A stretch of DNA of 64,000 nt from Alisma plantago-aquatica (GCA_963693085.1 OY856409.1:1537479072-1537543071), one strand, 5' to 3'; shown: positions 46,982 to 57,814, counted from the stretch's first letter. Notes: generated from the sequence alone by a model not told the origin. Numbers and translations: made by a program.

Positions 46982-46990
46982 TATAAATAG
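46982..46990 (+). promoter_or_regulatory. TATA box, Athila 5' LTR
   Basis: TATAAATAG in the context GATCTGAACC-TATAAATAGACC. In the 3' LTR the same site reads TAGAAATAG (56207-56215). Confidence 0.65.
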
Positions 46991-47434
46991 ACCCCCAGGG
47001 TCCTCATTTGGAGGCATCGGATACGAACACCGACAGGCTGCCAGAGCACCACTCCGATCAAGTTCCACTCCACCTACTACTAGTATTGCATCCAAGGAGG
47101 CCGAGATGAGAAGGAAGACGGAGCAAGGAGCGCATCTTCTTCACCGGGCTGCGACCACTCTCTGCACCGAGCTCATGGCGGATCTTTCTTTCTCTCTCAT
47201 CCTTCTTGTATCTCGCATCATGAGCGAGTAGTCCTCTTTCGCTGGGGTGCGGGGACTAGCCCCGCTGCCCATGCAAACCATGTTCTTTTGTTAAACTTTC
47301 CATGGCAATGTATATAACTCTTCATTTTGCCGTTTATCGTTAAGCTCGTAGGTTGGTTATGTGCTTGTTTTCATCTTTGTGCTCCCTATGTTGTGAGAAC
47401 TTCAATGCATGGGTATGAACGTCGTTTGGCAAGT

Positions 47435-47935
47435 TAGACTCCTTAACGAGAACTTCCAATGGGATTCCTTGAGGTCGTAAGTGTGTGATCCGTGAGGGGA
47501 CGAGCCATCTAGCCTTCGATGATGCTTCTGTGCGCCTGACGCCCGTATGGGGGGTTCACAACCTTAGTTGGATTTTGTATCTTCTTGTTAATCGTCGATG
47601 TTTACTCGTACTATAATCTCTTATGTGCTTATCGGTTGACACGGCTGACTCCTTGACGAGAACTTCCGATGGGATTCCTTGAGGTCGTAAGTGTATGATC
47701 CGCGAGGGGATGAGCCATCTAGCCTTCGGTGACGCTTCTATGCGCCTGACGCCCGTATGGGGGGTTCACAGCCTTAGTTGGATGTTGTATCTTCAGAGCC
47801 GTAATACATGTGATCCGGATGGCGACGAGACATCTGATACCTATGGTGATGCTTGTGCGAACCTGACACCCGTATGGGGGGTTCTGCAGCAGCTCTACTT
47901 GGAGTGTTATATCTTGCCTGGATTTTTTGCAATGG
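47435..47935 (+). repeat. Three ~150-210 bp direct repeats within the Athila 5' LTR
   Basis: A segment with GACGAGAACTTCC...CCTTGAGGTCGTAAGTGT...CGCCCGTATGGGGGGTTC occurs at about 47438-47585 and 47650-47795. A more diverged third copy, with ACACCCGTATGGGGGGTTC, is at about 47805-47915. The same arrangement is in the 3' LTR (about 56665-57150). It lies downstream of the TATA box and so would be transcribed. Confidence 0.8.
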
Positions 47936-48268
47936 AGTATGTTTGTGTGTGTAGCGGTGGTCAAACCCGATACCATCCCAGCGATTCCATATCATTGATC
48001 TAAACCTATCTTTAATTCTGCATTTACTTTCCTGCAATTAGTTTAAACAAACCCAAATCAACCAATTGTTCTAAATATTAGTCTTACTTGAGCCAGATTC
48101 AACTGACAAGGATTCTTAAAAACGTTGTCCTTTGGGTTCGATCCTCAACTATACTGTGATAAGACTTGTCCGCTTGCGGGTGGTATTATTGCACTTGGTT
48201 TAGGTAAAAGCTCGGGGATTTCAACCCCGGGTGAATTTGCTAGTGCATTCAAAAGCCACGTCAAATTC

Positions 48269-48286
48269 TGGCACCGTTGCCGGGGA
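48269..48286 (+). promoter_or_regulatory. Primer binding site (tRNA-Asp), Athila
   Basis: TGGCACCGTTGCCGGGGA, one base from the canonical TGGCGCCGTTGCCGGGGA (a G to A change at a CpG). Confidence 0.85.
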
Positions 48287-48442
48287 CAATGGAATCAGTC
48301 AGTCTAATCTAGTTCCTTTAAGGCTAATCTAGGATTTTACTTTTCTTTTGAAACTATCGCTTATCTACTTGAATTTGATTTTACTTTGTGGATCTCATTT
48401 TCAAATATTTCAAATTTTCAGGTGCTCTTCGACGCGTAGTGC

Positions 48443-50539
48443 ATGCACCGTTCAGAAAGTCCCAGACTCACCGCAAGCTTTGATCCCGAAATTGATATAA
48501 CCTTCCATCGTAAGATCAGAGAGAATCAAGCTAGGATGGCGCAAGAATAAGAAGTAGCCTGAAGAGTGGCTCAAGCCATCAATGCACAAAGAGAGAGGCT
48601 TATGCAAGAAGCCAGAGCTGTGGTTCAACAGGAAATCTTAGCAGCACAAGCAGCAGCACATGCAGCCGAACTACAGAAAGATCTTAGGGAGTTCTCCATC
48701 CCAAAAGCTGCGAATGTCTATCACCCAGTGCAGCCTCCTCCCATCGAGGCTGCCAACTTTGAGATTAGAGCCCATTGGATTACTTTGCTTCAAAACAACC
48801 CTTTCTATGGCAAACAAGCGGAAGACAACCAAGGTCATCTTCTGAGATTCATCGACTTATGTGCTATGACAAAGCAAAATGGTGTCTCCGATGATGCCAT
48901 TCAACTCCGTCACTTCAAGTATTCTCTTGCTGATAGAGCCATTAGTTGGTACAATTCACTACAGAGTGAAGTACATATCACCACCTGGGAACAACTCTAA
49001 AATGCATTCTTGGAAAAGTTCTACCCCCCATCTCTTACATATGAAATCAGGGGGCGAATCACGAATTTCACTCAAGTACCTGGAGAAACCCTTGCAGAAG
49101 CATGGGATAGGTACAAGGAGCTCCTGCGCAAATGACCACACCACGGAATCCCAAAGAATCAACTTATAGAAATCTTCTATAGGGGTGTGGAGGATGATGT
49201 TAAGATGTTCCTAGATTCCTCATCCGGAGGAAACTTTATGCGTCAAAGCTACGACAGCGCATGGAGAGTCGTCACCCTGGGAGCAGAAAATCAAGCCAAT
49301 TGGGGCAGATCTGTAGGGAAAGGAGTCTTAAAGGTAGCCATGGCTGAAGCTATTCCAGAATATAAGTCTATCGCATAAACTTTGAAAGTCTTAGTTGCCA
49401 AGCAAGATCATATAGAATCATCTCTAGCTGCTATTGGAAGAGGACATTCACCCACGAGACAACAAGAACAGGTAAAGACCACTTCTCTGTTCTGTGAAGC
49501 ATGCAAAGGCACAGATCATTCCACTCTATCATGCAATGTTCTCTACAATGTTGTTCTAAGCAATGCTTGTGGGCAAGGAGATAATTGCCAGATGGAAAAT
49601 CTAAATGCTATTAACAACATCCCTGGGCAGAACTATTACAATCCTAGTCAAAATAGGAATCACCCAGGCTTCCAGTATGGAAATCCTTCAGGAGCTATGA
49701 ACTCGCATCAGTTCGGTCCCAACAATCAGCTGAGAGGGCCATCAGGATTCCAGTTTAACCAACATCAGAACTTTGGGAATCAAGGAAATTTCAAAGGAAA
49801 CTTTCTGAACAAAAACTACAATAATTATCAGAACAACTCTCAGTATCAAAACCTGAACCAACAAGGACAAGCAGGAGCCAGCCCCGATGACAAGCTATCC
49901 ACTATTGAAAAGATGTTACAAACTCAGAAAACCATGATAGCTAACCAACAGGCTCAACAGAAAGCTATTGAGACTCAACTAGCTCAACTTGCAGCTCGCA
50001 TAAAGCCACCGACTGGAGTCTTTGCCGGCCAACCTGAAAACAATCTGAAACACCCTGAACAATTAAAGGTTGTCAACACCAGGTCAGGGAAAGATTATTC
50101 AAACCCCCCAGTAAAGACACCTGTAGTTATTACTGATAAAGATGAACCTGTGATGATCCAAACTCCGACAACACCAGAATCGCAACCACAGGAATATGAA
50201 ACTAACAAGGGAAGCTCTGAGAAAATTGCTGATGAGGAAGCTGAAACTCCAGAGATGGAAATTCCTATATATAAGCCTCGTATACCCTTCCCATCCCGCC
50301 TAAGGCAAACTAAGCTCGATACAAGATTCATCAAGTTCAAAGAGGCTATGAAGAAACTCCATGTTGATATACCCTTCTTAGACGCTCTTAATGAGATACC
50401 AACCTGGACTAAGTATCTAAAGTCACTCCTCACCAAGAAGTATATAACTGAAGAATATGAAACTATAAAACAGGCTACGACCACATCTGATATTATACTG
50501 AGCAAGATGCCAAAGAAACAGAAAGACCCAGGATCCTTC
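48443..50539 (+). pseudogene. gag: Athila Gag (five in-frame stops)
   Basis: Gag would form particles and bind element RNA. The frame begins MHRSESPRLTASFDPEIDI and continues through stops at 48548, 48560, 48998, 49133 and 49376. Across them the gag domain stays readable (about 48660-49200: ANVYHPVQPPPIEAANFEIR, AISWYNSLQSEVHITTWEQL, then FLEKFYPPSLTYEIRGRITN). A CCHC knuckle CEACKGTDHSTLSC is at 49493-49534, followed by an Asn/Gln-rich stretch and the conserved KPRIPFPSRLRQ (about 50273). Two stops are consistent with C-to-T changes of Gln or Arg codons (inference). The gag-pol frame is shared with the protease that follows. Confidence 0.88.
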
Positions 50540-50542
50540 TGA

Positions 50543-51271
50543 ATTTCATGTCACATTGGTGACTCATCATGCGAAAAGGGACTGGCAGATCTTGGGGCAA
50601 GTATTTCTATTATGCCATTCAGTCTATGCAAGAGGTTAGGGTTTGCAGAATTGCTTCCAACTGCTATGACTATTCAACTTGCAGACAATTCTATAAAGAG
50701 ATCGTTAGGAATCCTCGAAGACATCCCGATAAAGGTGGGCAAGGACGCATATGTTCCATGTGATTTCGTCATCATGGATATAAAAGAAGACACCAGATAT
50801 CCTCTTATCTTTGGTCGTCCATTCCTTGCCACTGCTAGAGCTCTTATTGATGTTGAAGCAGGTACCTTACTGCTCAGGTTAGGAAAAGAAACTCTGGAGT
50901 TCAAAGTTTTCGAAAGTATGAGAAGACCGAGTATACAGGAAGAAGTCTATCTGATTGATTGCGTTGAGCAATTGTCACAACTAACTCAAGAATACGATGA
51001 ATCATTCGACCCCTTGGAAATTGCTTTATCCGATCTACCGATCGATGTACCTATAAACAAACAAGCAGAGGGTCACATTGAACCTCTCGAATCTGCTGAA
51101 GAAGATACTAACAAAACCTATGAAGAACTCAAAGCTACTAAAATTACAAAAGAAAGAAGCAAAAAACTTGAAGCTCCCGAAATGAAGCCCCTACCTGAAG
51201 GACTAAAGTACATGTTTTTAGACGATCTCAAAGTCTGTCCTGTCATTATAAATTCCGATTTAACAACTGAA
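50543..51271 (+). pseudogene. Athila aspartic protease
   Basis: Continues the gag frame after a TGA at 50540-50542 that falls just before ISCHIGDSSCEKGLADLGAS. The protease active-site motif DLGAS is at 50588-50602 (the Athila form of D-T/S-G), followed by FVIMDIKEDTRYPLIFGRPF and LATARALIDVEAG, which match the family flap and C-terminal segments. The enzyme would process Gag-Pol. The acidic linker (EESAEEDTNKTYEEL-like) leads to RT. The frame closes with TAA at 51272-51274. The catalytic motif itself is intact. Confidence 0.8.
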
Positions 51272-51274
51272 TAA

Positions 51275-52798
51275 GAAAAGAAACTCCTGGAGGAATTAAG
51301 GGAAAGAAAGAAAGCCATCGACAATAAAATGAGCGACCTCACAGGGGTCAGTCAAGCTCTTTGCATGCACAAGATCCCTATGATGGAAGATCACAAGCCA
51401 ACTATCGAGAATCAAAGGAAGTTGAATCCAAATATGAAGGAAGTTGTCCGTCGTGAGGTCATCAAACTTCTCACAGCTGGAATAATCTATCCGATATCAG
51501 ACTCGCCATGGGTGAGCCCAGTACACGTGGTGCCAAAGAAAGGTGGAACTACTGTTATGAGGAATGAAAACGATGAGATCATCCCCACTCGAACAGTCAC
51601 CGGGTGGCGGATGTGCATTGATTATAGAAAACTAAATAAGGCTACTCGAAAAGATCATTTTCCTATGCCTTTCCTCGATCAGGTCTTGGAGAGATTGGCT
51701 CACCAAGAATATTTTTGTTACCTTGACAGTTACTCTGGATTCTATCAGATTCCCATACATCCAGATGATCAAGAAAAAATGACTTTCACCTATCCTTTCA
51801 GGACGTATGCTTTTAAAAGAATGCCATTTGGTCTCTGTAATGCTCCCGCAACTTTCCAACGTTGCATGGCTGCAATTTTCGCGGGGCTTACTGAAACTGT
51901 TATGGAAGTCTTTATGGATGATTTCTCTGTATATGGAGACTCATTCGATTCTTGTCTCAAGCATCTCTCTATGGTTCTCAAATGTTGTGAAGAAGTACAT
52001 CTGGTGCTAAATTGGGAGAAATGCCACTTTATGGTTAGGGAAGGCATTATCCTGGGCCATAGGGTTAGCAGAAGAGGAATTGAAGTTGATAAAGCCAAGA
52101 TTGAAGTGATATCCAAATTGGCTATCCCCACAAATGTGAAAGAAGTTCGCGCCTTCCTTGGTCATGCTGGATTCTATAGAAGATTCATAAGAGATTTCTC
52201 CAAGATAACTAAGCCAATGACCAACCTGCTTCTGAAAGATGCTGAGTTCAATTTCAATGAAGAATGCGTCAAAAGCTTCGACACGCTGAAGAACGCCCTT
52301 AACACTACCCCCATCATTAAAGCTCCCGACTGGGACCATCCTTTTGAAATTATATGCGATGCCAGTGATTACGCGGTGGGTTCCGTGTTAGGGCAATGCA
52401 TAGAAAAGAAACATTTTGTGATCTACTATGCATCGAAAACTCTCGACGAAGCTCAAAGAAATTACGCTACTATGGAGAAAGAACTTCTAGCAGTCATATA
52501 TGCTTTCGACAAATTTAGGTCATACCTTATCAGTTCGAAAGTCATTGTCTACACTGACCATGCTGCTATTCGTTACCTAATGGCAAAGAAAGATGCTAAA
52601 CCAAGGCTGATACGATGGATCCTCTTACTACAGGAATTTGATTTGGAGATAAGAGATAAAAAAGGGACGGAAAATGTTGTAGCAGATCACCTCAATCGCA
52701 TTCACACTCTGGATGCTGAGAAGATTTCGATCAATGACTCCCTACCAGATGATCAGCTCATGAGGGTCTCAGAATACCATGGTATTCTGATATTGTAA
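51275..52798 (+). pseudogene. Athila reverse transcriptase and RNase H
   Basis: Same frame as protease after the TAA at 51272. RT would copy element RNA into DNA. Visible motifs: [15 protein letters not shown] (about 51500), [20 protein letters not shown] (about 51605), [15 protein letters not shown] with the first catalytic Asp, and FMDDFSVYG, whose Asp pair is at 51917-51922. RNase H follows with [46 protein letters not shown] and VADHLNRIH, so the usual D-E-D-D residues appear present. The open stretch from 51329 (489 codons) has no stop. It ends when the frame is lost near 52780, just before integrase. RT and RNase H look catalytically intact, but upstream stops prevent normal expression. 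Confidence 0.9.
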
Positions 52799-54072
52799 AT
52801 TACCTTGCTGCTGGAATCATCCATCCCCAATGCACCGGGAATGCATTAAAGAAATTTATGCATGAGGTGAAGCACTATCACTGGGATGAACCATATCTTT
52901 TTAAACTTTGCGCTGATGGTCTGTATAGACGATGTATCGCCAAAAAGGAAGCTCAATCTATCCTGGAACAATGCCACTCAGGACCCGTAGGTGGGCATAT
53001 GAGCTCTAAAAAGACTGCCTTAAAGGTTTTACAATGTGGATTTTTTTGGCCAACCTTATCCAAGGACTCTTACGATTTTGTCCTATCCTGTGACAAATGT
53101 CAAAGATTTGGCAATATAACCAAGAGAGATGAGATGCCGCTGAACCTATGGCAAGAAGTCGAGATATTCGATGTTTGGGGGGTGGACTATATGGGTCCAT
53201 TCCCATCGTCTAATGGATTCTCGTATATCCTAGTGGCGGTCGACTACGTCTCCAAATGGGTTGAAGCTATAACAACTATCACTAGTGATTCAAAACTTGT
53301 CATCAAATTATTCAAAGATGTCATCTTTCCACGATTTGGAGTTCCGCGAACCGTGATATCTGAAGGAGGCTCCCACTTCATTGAAAGAAGTTTTGAAGCT
53401 TTACTAAGAAAATATGGTGTCTCGCACAAGGTAGCTTCACCTTACCATCCACAAATTAGTGGACAGGTACATGTTTCTAACCGACAACTAAAGGCTATCC
53501 TTGAGAAAACCGTTGGACGTAATCGAAAAGAATGGTCAACAAAAATTAACGACGCCCTATGGGCTTATCGTATTGCTCATAAAACTCCCCTTGAGACTAC
53601 CCCTTTTCGATTGATATATGGAAAAGCTTGTCACCTGCCAGTCAAATTAGAACATAAGGCATGGTGGGCAATTAAACAATTGAACTTCGATATGAAAGAA
53701 GCAGGGCAAGCCAGGACTCTGCAACTCAACGAGCTGGATGAACTAAGAATGACAGCCTATGAGAACGCACAAATCTACAAAGAACGTACAAAACTTTGGC
53801 ATGATGGACATCTAAAAAGAAAAGACATACAAGTAGGAGACCAAGTTCTGGTTTTCAACTCAAGATTAAGGATATTCCCAGGAAAACTCCGCTCACGCTG
53901 GTCAGTACCATACATCGTCAAAAGCATCTCCCCTCATGGCACCTTCTCCCTATGGAGTGAAGAGTCAGGGGAATTCATAACCAATGGCCACCGCCTGAAG
54001 AGATATTTCACCACAGCAGACATAGGCACCAAATCAGTACTGGAACTCACCGATCCAAAGGACCCCACATGA
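52776..54072 (+). pseudogene. Athila integrase (catalytic residues altered)
   Basis: After a frameshift around 52780, [13 protein letters not shown] begins the integrase part in another frame, open to 54072. The HHCC zinc-binding region is kept ([17 protein letters not shown]...CDKCQRFG). In the catalytic core the first Asp is present (WGVDYMGPF, codon 53185). The second is Glu in VISEGGSHF (codon 53362), where the family has Asp. The third position is His in GQVHVSNRQ (codon 53470), where the family has Glu. The 35-residue gap between the last two is kept. The C-terminal part has [23 protein letters not shown] and a basic end. The enzyme would be unable to join DNA. Confidence 0.9.
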
Positions 54073-54324
54073 AGACAAAGGACTTTGTCGAGCCATCGAC
54101 ATAAAACAAAGGCGCTTGTCGGGAGGCAACCCGATCAATAATTTTGTTTTACTTTTCCTTTTCAAATTTTGTTTTCTAGTTAACTTTTCCTTAAATAAAA
54201 CTTGCCTTTTAAGATAGTTTTTCTTTCAGATAAAAGATCGGAGTCGCGCTGATCAAAATGTAATCACACTCGGCGGTCACAACTGGTGTAACCTTTCCCC
54301 TCCATCTTGGATTTAGGGTTTGCC

Positions 54325-54356
54325 CGGGACGAGCAAATTTCTAAGTTCGGGGTGGA
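54325..54356 (+). promoter_or_regulatory. Internal polypurine-type motif of Athila
   Basis: GGGACGAGCAAATTT...TAAGTTCGGGGTGGAG resembles the terminal tract at 55478-55510, but 1.15 kb before the LTR and about 250 bases after integrase. The LARD has the same two-motif layout. Confidence 0.6.
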
Positions 54357-54962
54357 GGGTGGGCGGTACGTACTTCACTCCCACCCTCTTTTCATATTCA
54401 AATTGTCTTTATCATAAAAATTTTCAAATTGTTGAACAGATACCTGATGAAATTTTGTCTCTTGTTGATAAAATGTAACTAACTACCTTGCTATGCATCT
54501 TCAATCATATATCCTCCTTATTCGAAGTAAATCCTCAAGAGGGCTAATTTTTGAAACTTGCATTTTGCCTGAAATCATCCTGTGAAGCTTATGATTCCTA
54601 ACATCATAATACCTTTTTCAAAAAGGATAAGTATCTGTCAAACTGATAGGGATCAAACACGCCACACTTCCTAACTGGCTAGTGGAACAATGGCCCGGAA
54701 TCCCCACCGGATCCGCATCAAGTCATTACTTGAGTAGAGTATGACAAGGAGAATAACCCGATTTTGAATTGTAAATCAAGATGCATTCCGATCTGAACTC
54801 TCTTCTACACTTCTTCTATCATCTTCGTACCCCTCCATCCATCAAAAGCAACAAAAAGCAGACTATGTGCCAAACCCTAAGTTTGGGGTGGCACACCACT
54901 TCCCCCTTATCTGCTTCTTCCATACCCCTCGCGGTAAATAGGGGCGTACCACCAAAAATGCA

Positions 54963-55125
54963 ATCTCGAGTCGAATAGAGGAGAGATTTGCAAACAAAAG
55001 ATGCCAAAGTGCACACAAAAAGAAATGCAATTTCGAGTCGAATAGAGGAGAGATTTGCACAAAAAAATATACAATAAATGAAATTGCAAAAGAAATAAAA
55101 ATCTCGAGTCGAATAGAGGAGATAT
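54963..55125. repeat. Three spaced copies of a ~28-base motif
   Basis: TCTCGAGTCGAATAGAGGAG and following bases GAGATTTGCA occur at 54963, 55030 and 55101, spaced by 67 and 71 bases with A-rich sequence between. The third copy diverges after GAGGAGA. Confidence 0.85.
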
Positions 55126-55477
55126 TCACTTCTTCTTTCCATACCACCTTTCACTCCTTTTTCTACCTAAGGGCGCAATACATGCCCCACCATCCTGAAC
55201 TACACCAGTGTCAGATCGGATGCATATTTGTTGATTCTGCGGGTATCTCTGAACTCTTACAAAACTCTTTTACATGCTTGATGTTGGAAAAAGTGGGGAG
55301 GAAGGGGTGTTGGGAAACGAACTCAGGAACGAAGCTATAGAAAGACATGTTTAGTGGTCCCAGGAAGTTAAGGTACTCATTCATACTAAGCAGAAAGAAA
55401 CATTTGTGATGTGAAGATGAAGCAATCACACGAATAGAAAGTATTCATTTGGCAACTATTTCAAATTTTATGTTACT

Positions 55478-55510
55478 CAAGGACGAGCAACGTCTAACTT
55501 TGGGGTATTT
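55478..55510 (+). promoter_or_regulatory. Polypurine tract at the Athila 3' LTR
   Basis: CAAGGACGAGCAACG...ACTTTGGGGTATTT directly precedes the LTR start TGATGAG at 55511. Confidence 0.75.
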
Positions 55511-57489
55511 TGATGAGTGCATACTCATCATGGAATTCAATTACCTCTTCGGAACAAATTCAACTCCATTTCACACCGTTTTACCCAAATAGGAATCATA
55601 ATGTGCAAAACTACTTAGTTGATTCAATAATCAAGGTTTTAACTAAATATTATTCATTTAATGCAGGAAAACCAAGCAATTCCATCCATATGGTCCCAAG
55701 ACCGTTTGGGTCCACGCGGTTTCAAGACCGTTTGGGTTCATGCGGTCCCAAGACCGTTTGCTGGAATACATGAAAGAACGAATGACAAGGCCGTTTGCCA
55801 AAGAAAACCGAGCGAGCTGTAAATGGCATGTCCATGCGGTCTCAAGACCGTCTGGGTCCATGCGGTCTCAAGACCGTCTGGGTCCATGCGGTCCCAAGAC
55901 CGTCTGGGTCCATGCGGTCCTAAGACCGTTTGGGCCTATGCGGTCTCAAGACCGTTTGGGTCCATGCGGTTTCCAAGACCGTTTGACGCAAGCGCGAAGA
56001 CCAATTGAAGAACTGAAGCCGCACATTCATGCGAGACCGAGACCGACCCCAAGATCGATCGACGCAAACCGTTTGGCACCCAAACGGTCTCCAAACCGTT
56101 TGGCACCAAACGGTCTCCAAACTGTTTGACACCAAACGGTCTCCAGACCGTTTGGAGAAGATATTTCCAGCAACTTATCCAAACCGTTTGGGATCAGATC
56201 TGAACCTAGAAATAGACACCCAGGGTCCTCATTTGGAGGCATCGGATCCGGAAGCCGACAGGCTGCCAGAGCACCACTCCGATCAAGTTCCACTCCACCT
56301 ACTACTAGTGTTGCATCCAAGGAGGCCGAGAAGAGAAGGAAGACAGAGCAAGGAGCGCATCTTCTTCACCGGGCTGCAACCACTTTCTGCACCGAGCTCA
56401 TGGCGGATCCTTCTTTCTCTCTCATCCTTCTTGTATCTCGCATCATGAGCGAGTAGTCCTCTTTCGCTGAAGTGCGGGGACTAGCCTCGTTGCCCATGCA
56501 AACCATGTTCTTTTGTTAAACTTTCCATGGCAATGTATATAACTCTTCATTTTGCCGTTTATCGTTAAGCTCGTAGGTTGGTTATGTGCTTGTTTTCATC
56601 TTTGTGCTCCCTATGTTGCGAGAACTTCAATGCATGGGTATGAACGTCGTTTGGCAAGTTATACTCCTTGACGAGAACTTCCGATGGGATTCCTTGAGGT
56701 CGTAAGTGTGTGATCCGCGAGGTGACGAGCCATCTAGCCTTCAGTGATGCTTCTGTGCGCCTGACGCCCGTATGGGGGGTTCACAACCTTAGTTGGATTT
56801 TGTATCTTCTTGTTAATCGTCGATGTTTACTCGTACTATAATCGCTTATGTGCTTATCAGTTGATGTGGCTGACTCCTTGACGAGAACTTCCGATGGGAT
56901 TCCTTGAGGTCGTAAGTGTATGATCCGCGAGGGGATGAGCCATCTAGCCTTCGGTGACGCTTCTGTGCGCCTGAGGCCCGTATGGGGGGTTCACAGCCTT
57001 AGTTGGATGTTGTATCTTCAGAGCCGTAAGACATGTGATCCGGATGGCGACGAGACATCTGATACCTATGGTGATGCTTACGCGAACCTGATGCCCGTAT
57101 GGGGGGTTCTGCAGCAGCTCTACTTAGAGTGTTATATCTTTCCTGGATTGTTTGCAATGGAGTCATGTTTGTGTGTGTAGCGGTGGTCAAACCCGATACC
57201 ATCTCAAAGATTCCATATCATTGATCTAAACCTATTATTAATTCCGCATTTACTTTCCTGCAATTAGTTTAAACAAACCCAAATCAACCAATTGTTCTAA
57301 ATATTAGTCTTACTTGAGCGAGATTCAACTGACAAGGATTCTTAAAAATGTTGTCCTTTGGGTTCGATCCTCAACTATACTGCGATAAGACCCGTCCGCT
57401 TGCGGGTGGTATTATTGCACTTGGTTTAGGTAAAAGCTCGGGGATTTCAACCCCGGGTGAATTTGCTAGTGCATTCAAAAGCCACGTCA
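55511..57489 (+). mobile_element. Athila 3' LTR (1979 bp)
   Basis: The unduplicated version of the LTR. It contains six 26-bp units (about 55829-55985), inverted ACCGTTTGG/CCAAACGGT motifs (56070-56155) and the ~200-bp direct repeats (56665-57150). The TATA site has changed to TAGAAATAG (56207-56215). The end AAAGCCACGTCA is followed by the TSD AGACT. Confidence 0.92.
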
Positions 57490-57494
57490 AGACT

Positions 57495-57809
57495 CCCACT
57501 TGCACTTAGAGGCAATCACCCATCAATTTAACCCCTAGTGATTTAACATGATTATCATTCTTATGTTGTTATAGTGTTTTTATTAAGGGGTCATCAATAT
57601 TGCTTTCGGTTGGAACTTTGAAAATCTTCACATCTCCATGCCGTAACATTTGTCATATGAGACGGTACCGCCTTTGTATGTGCTTGCAAAAATGATGTGA
57701 TCTGGGTTCCTTAGCTTGTGCAATAGCTCCATTGTTGTCATAATATAGCTCAATTGCATCATTGATGATTGGAACCACCCCAAGTTCGTAAATGAACTAC
57801 TTTATCCAT
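57495..57809 (-). other. Copia-2 3' end between RNase H and the nested Athila
   Basis: About 315 bases that resume Copia-2 after the Athila TSD. On the minus strand they hold the last RNase H-proximal sequence and 3' untranslated sequence. I see no separate gene. Confidence 0.55.
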
Positions 57810-57814
57810 ACAAC

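Larger units (their letters stand above)
45605..48263 (+). mobile_element. Athila 5' LTR with internal duplication (2659 bp)
   Basis: It is 680 bases longer than the 3' LTR. The first part of the LTR is present twice: GTGCATACTCATCATGG at 45611 returns at 46213, an offset of 602. The second part holds nine 26-bp palindromic units (about 46525-46765), against six in the first part (about 45927-46083) and six in the 3' LTR. 602 plus 3x26 equals exactly 680. Open frames on both strands across these units (repeated GLETAWTQTV or SRPFGSMRSQD) are translations of the tandem repeat, not genes. Confidence 0.9.
54073..55477 (+). other. Athila 3' non-coding region
   Basis: No env-like frame is visible. 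It holds an internal polypurine-type motif (54325-54356) and a TCGAGTCGAATAGAGGAGA motif in three spaced copies (54963, 55030 and 55101). Small reading frames here are unsupported. Confidence 0.6.
45605..57489 (+). mobile_element. Athila (Ty3/gypsy) retrotransposon, full-length but decayed
   Basis: LTRs begin TGATGAGTGCATACTC and end AAAGCCACGTCA, with a perfect TSD AGACT on both sides. The tRNA-Asp-type primer site, the single long gag-pol frame and diagnostic pol segments such as FMDDFSVYG and [21 protein letters not shown] place it in the Athila lineage. The order is gag, protease, RT, RNase H, integrase. Seven in-frame stops lie between gag and the RT core, a frameshift lies before integrase, and integrase catalytic residues are altered. 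No env-like gene remains. It sits inside Copia-2 copy 2 and is therefore younger than it. Confidence 0.93.
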
